Below, in pieces: positions 5,644 to 7,275 of a DNA stretch of 7,275 nt. The stretch lies in NCBI GenBank assembly GCA_938036845.1, contig CALHWA010000025.1, positions 1 through 7,275 of the forward strand, in the 5' to 3' direction. The notes below the pieces were generated by a model. The model made no database searches and was not told the origin of the DNA. It saw only the letters and a program-made list of their open reading frames with translations. The translations under genes and the position numbers were made by a program. Source of the stretch: an uncultured Candidatus Saccharibacteria bacterium. GTDB lineage: Bacteria; Patescibacteriota; Saccharimonadia; Saccharimonadales; Saccharimonadaceae. The first letter of the stretch is position 1. Each line of letters begins with the position of its first letter.

Positions 5644-5910
5644 TTATTTGCGCAGGCCGAGGGTTTCGAGCGTTGCTTTGTAAGCATCAAAGTTCGTCCG
5701 CTCAAGGTAGCGGAGCAGCCGCTTACGCCGGCCGACCATTTGCTTGAGGCCACGACGAGCCATGTTGTCGTGCTTGTTGGACTTAAGGTGTTCGGTCACC
5801 TCTTTGATACGAGCCGTCAAGATAGACACCTGCGCCTGTGGGCTGCCGACGTCATTCTTGCTGACCTGAGTCAAAGCAATCGCTTTCGCTTTGTTATCCT
5901 TAGTAATCAT
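5644..5910 (-). CDS. rpsO: 30S ribosomal protein S15 (uS15)
   Basis: Primary 16S rRNA-binding protein of the small subunit platform. The 88-residue length is normal for the family. Family marks include DVGSPQAQV (20-28), ILTARI (30-35), LTEHL-type helix TEHLKSNKHD (39-48), ARRGLKQMVGRRKRLLRYL (51-69) with the His/Asp and Arg residues that contact rRNA, and the C-terminal LGLRK. The ATG at 5910 fits the family N terminus, but no Shine-Dalgarno precedes it. The -10 box ends only eight bases upstream, so the mRNA should have no or almost no leader. It is a stand-alone unit with its own promoter and terminator; pnp, often its operon partner, is about 4.4 kb downstream. Identification is certain. 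Confidence 0.98.
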   Translation of the reverse strand: MITKDNKAKAIALTQVSKNDVGSPQAQVSILTARIKEVTEHLKSNKHDNMARRGLKQMVGRRKRLLRYLERTNFDAYKATLETLGLRK

Positions 5911-5918
5911 ACTGGTGT

Positions 5919-5947
5919 ATTGTAGCAGGAGGGCGGCGCGGTGTCAA
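5919..5947 (-). promoter_or_regulatory. rpsO: Near-consensus promoter of rpsO, predicting a leaderless mRNA
   Basis: TTGACA (5947-5942), 17 bases, then TACAAT (5924-5919) preceded by TGC (extended -10). The -35 box begins nine bases past the stop of the upstream 251-residue gene. A start six or seven bases after the -10 box is at 5913-5912, two or three bases before the ATG at 5910. Confidence 0.9.
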
Positions 5948-5955
5948 TGTAGACG

Positions 5956-6711
5956 CTAGCGACAGAGTACATCATGGGCGCTAGTGATATCGGAAAGTCC
6001 CTCGTCTGCACCCTCCTGCACAAAGCCAAGACGTATTATTTCTTTTATGAATCGTCTCTCGTCATCATTGTTTGTCAAGCAACGCGCAAGATTATATGTA
6101 TCATAGAACGCTGTCTTGATAGCAGGATATGCTTCGGCCAATGCGCTGAGTTCTCCTTTTGCGATATCTGTCATTGTGTAATGCTTTTCGTACAACTTAG
6201 CATACAAGCCGCGGACAAGGCCAACCTCAGGCAATACCGCCTCGGCACGAATCAGCGCTGGCGTCGCACTATGGTAGAGATTGACAAAATCAACACCATC
6301 CTTAGACTCAAGTAGTGTCGCATCAACCTTTGGAACACGGAGGCGGGCACGGAGATTGTTTGGGTCTCTTGTGTCGTGTGGATCATGGTCAAGAAAGGTA
6401 TTCCAGAAATCTTCCTCATCCTCATATGGCGAAGTGCGGTCCATTACGCTATCTACCTCTGGCCATCCCCAATGCCTGTTTACCTCGTCTATAGCAGCTA
6501 TGTCTGCACCTTTGCGCTGTTTTGCTTCTGCAAGCATGAGTGGCTGCACTCTGCCAGCAAGCGGCTCATAGCCTTTTATGCGCTCATCAATTGTCGCAGC
6601 AATTTCTTCTAACTCCTGCGTCAATCGCTCATACTCATCTGGCTGCCGCTCAGGTGCTTTACCACCAATAATTGTTATTTTACTAAGAAGAAGTTTACCA
6701 TGATCTATCAT
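5956..6711 (-). CDS. Unrecognised 251-residue acidic protein, probably leaderless
   Basis: I recognise no family. The product is acidic and mostly helical, with no signal peptide or membrane helix. Residues 25-47 look like a short coiled coil (YERLTQELEEIAATIDERI). A Trp/Asp/Glu-rich segment follows at about 80-115 (HWGWPEVD, then DEEDFWNTFLDHDPHD). The C-terminal half (150-245) has further predicted helices and only two cysteines, C210 and C250. The ATG at 6711 is the first in frame after a strong promoter whose -10 box ends six bases upstream. There is no room for a Shine-Dalgarno. It lies between the epimerase gene and rpsO and ends with TAG just before the rpsO promoter. Composition is moderately AT-richer than the epimerase and pnp genes. 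Confidence 0.85.
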   Translation of the reverse strand: MIDHGKLLLSKITIIGGKAPERQPDEYERLTQELEEIAATIDERIKGYEPLAGRVQPLMLAEAKQRKGADIAAIDEVNRHWGWPEVDSVMDRTSPYEDEEDFWNTFLDHDPHDTRDPNNLRARLRVPKVDATLLESKDGVDFVNLYHSATPALIRAEAVLPEVGLVRGLYAKLYEKHYTMTDIAKGELSALAEAYPAIKTAFYDTYNLARCLTNNDDERRFIKEIIRLGFVQEGADEGLSDITSAHDVLCR

Positions 6712-6717
6712 ATATCA

Positions 6718-6746
6718 AGTATGGCAGTAGTAGGACAATGAGTCAA
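6718..6746 (-). promoter_or_regulatory. Promoter placing transcription start at the ATG of the 251-residue gene
   Basis: TTGACT (6746-6741), 17 bases, then CATACT (6723-6718) preceded by TGC. The seventh base after the -10 box is the A of the ATG at 6711, the geometry of a leaderless transcript. The -35 box starts about 13 bases past the epimerase stop codon. Confidence 0.75.
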
Positions 6747-6759
6747 ATCGAGGGGTTTG

Positions 6760-7275
6760 TTACCACCCCACCCGCACGCCATACCGTGCCACCTGCCCCG
6801 GCACTAGCACTGTGGCATGAGCTGGGTTATCGGCGAAGGAATTACCGCTGTGTGTTGGCTCAACACAGAGGTACGGGCCTAACTCATCCGTCCAAATCGC
6901 CCAGCGAGGTAATCCCTCACTTTGCAGCGTAATGGTGCGCCGGCCCGTGGCGAGCTGGCGCGTGGGCCCATCAACGAAGATCGTATCGGCGAGTGGCGTA
7001 AGGTCGGTGAGCGACTGGCCATCCAGCACGAGCGCGCCATCATATGCAAAATACGGGTGAAAGGCCGGCGCCACAAGGAGCTCCTCCTCACCAACATTCG
7101 CCAGTGTGAGCTGCATTGCAAGCTGGTGCTCCGCCACTGTATACACCAAGCGAGACTCCAGCCCAGCATAAGCATCACTCCCCTGCAGCACGAGCTCCAC
7201 CCGGTCACTCGCCTGCTCCACCACCTGCCACTGGCTGGTGCGGCCAAAGCCATGCTGCGCCAAGCCACTCGCTCC
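6760..7275 (-). CDS. Aldose 1-epimerase / hexose mutarotase family protein, N-terminal part outside window
   Basis: Interconverts alpha and beta anomers of an aldose or sugar phosphate. The 171 C-terminal residues are visible; the frame stays open through the right edge, so the start is outside. Visible hallmarks are HGFGRTSQW (8-16 of the fragment; HGFAR is typical), a beta-sandwich alternation, FHPYF at 72-76 holding the catalytic acid His73, and YLCVEP at 135-140 holding the catalytic base Glu139, with the closing VLVPGQ turn (156-161). The family is usually about 280-340 residues. The short spacing between motifs resembles the GalM-like and YeaD-like single-domain members; the fragment does not settle whether the substrate is free galactose/glucose or a hexose 6-phosphate. 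It ends with TAA; no terminator is visible before the next gene's promoter. Confidence 0.88.
   Translation of the reverse strand, partial: GASGLAQHGFGRTSQWQVVEQASDRVELVLQGSDAYAGLESRLVYTVAEHQLAMQLTLANVGEEELLVAPAFHPYFAYDGALVLDGQSLTDLTPLADTIFVDGPTRQLATGRRTITLQSEGLPRWAIWTDELGPYLCVEPTHSGNSFADNPAHATVLVPGQVARYGVRVGW

Noticed and set aside
6879..7268. 129-codon minus-strand frame overlapping the epimerase
   Set aside because: It is the wrong frame of the epimerase gene, which carries the HPYF and VEP motifs; its own translation is Arg/Trp/Ser-rich nonsense.
1..7275. CRISPR array, insertion sequence, prophage or replication origin
   Set aside because: No regularly spaced repeats, transposase or integrase motifs, terminal inverted repeats or DnaA-box clusters were seen.

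Overview
The window suggests a member of the Patescibacteria (candidate phyla radiation), most likely a Saccharimonadia/Saccharibacteria-type genome. The support is the sequence style of the complete ribosomal protein S15, the compact same-strand layout, several small orphan proteins, and a bacterial promoter code (TTGACA/TATAAT-like). This placement is an inference from memory of the families. All eight genes whose stop lies in the window read with the standard code, and none uses TGA as stop (five TAA, three TAG).

Every supported gene is on the minus strand, so transcription runs from high to low coordinates. In that order they are: the C-terminal part of an aldose 1-epimerase family protein (6760-7275, entering from outside); an unrecognised 251-residue protein (5956-6711) with what looks like a leaderless promoter; rpsO, ribosomal protein S15 (5644-5910), with a near-consensus promoter that also predicts an almost leaderless mRNA and a clear terminator; an unrecognised 232-residue protein (4809-5507); a GNAT acetyltransferase (4054-4722); an AT-richer unrecognised 173-residue protein (3460-3981) whose promoter is overlaid by a perfect inverted repeat and which ends at a strong terminator; a secreted, membrane-anchored spherulin-4 family protein (1990-3279); a small 92-residue orphan (1442-1720); and the N-terminal 427 residues of polynucleotide phosphorylase, pnp (1-1282), leaving the window.

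The housekeeping core is rpsO and pnp, which in many bacteria are adjacent and co-transcribed. Here rpsO is closed by its own terminator and five genes lie between it and pnp, so the classic operon is broken and each gene seems to be transcribed largely on its own. The accessory interest lies in the spherulin-4 surface protein (a candidate glycan hydrolase displayed outside the cell, which would fit an epibiont acting on host polysaccharide), the orphan with an operator-like palindrome, and the mixture of leaderless and Shine-Dalgarno-led genes. No RNA gene, CRISPR array, insertion sequence or origin was recognised.
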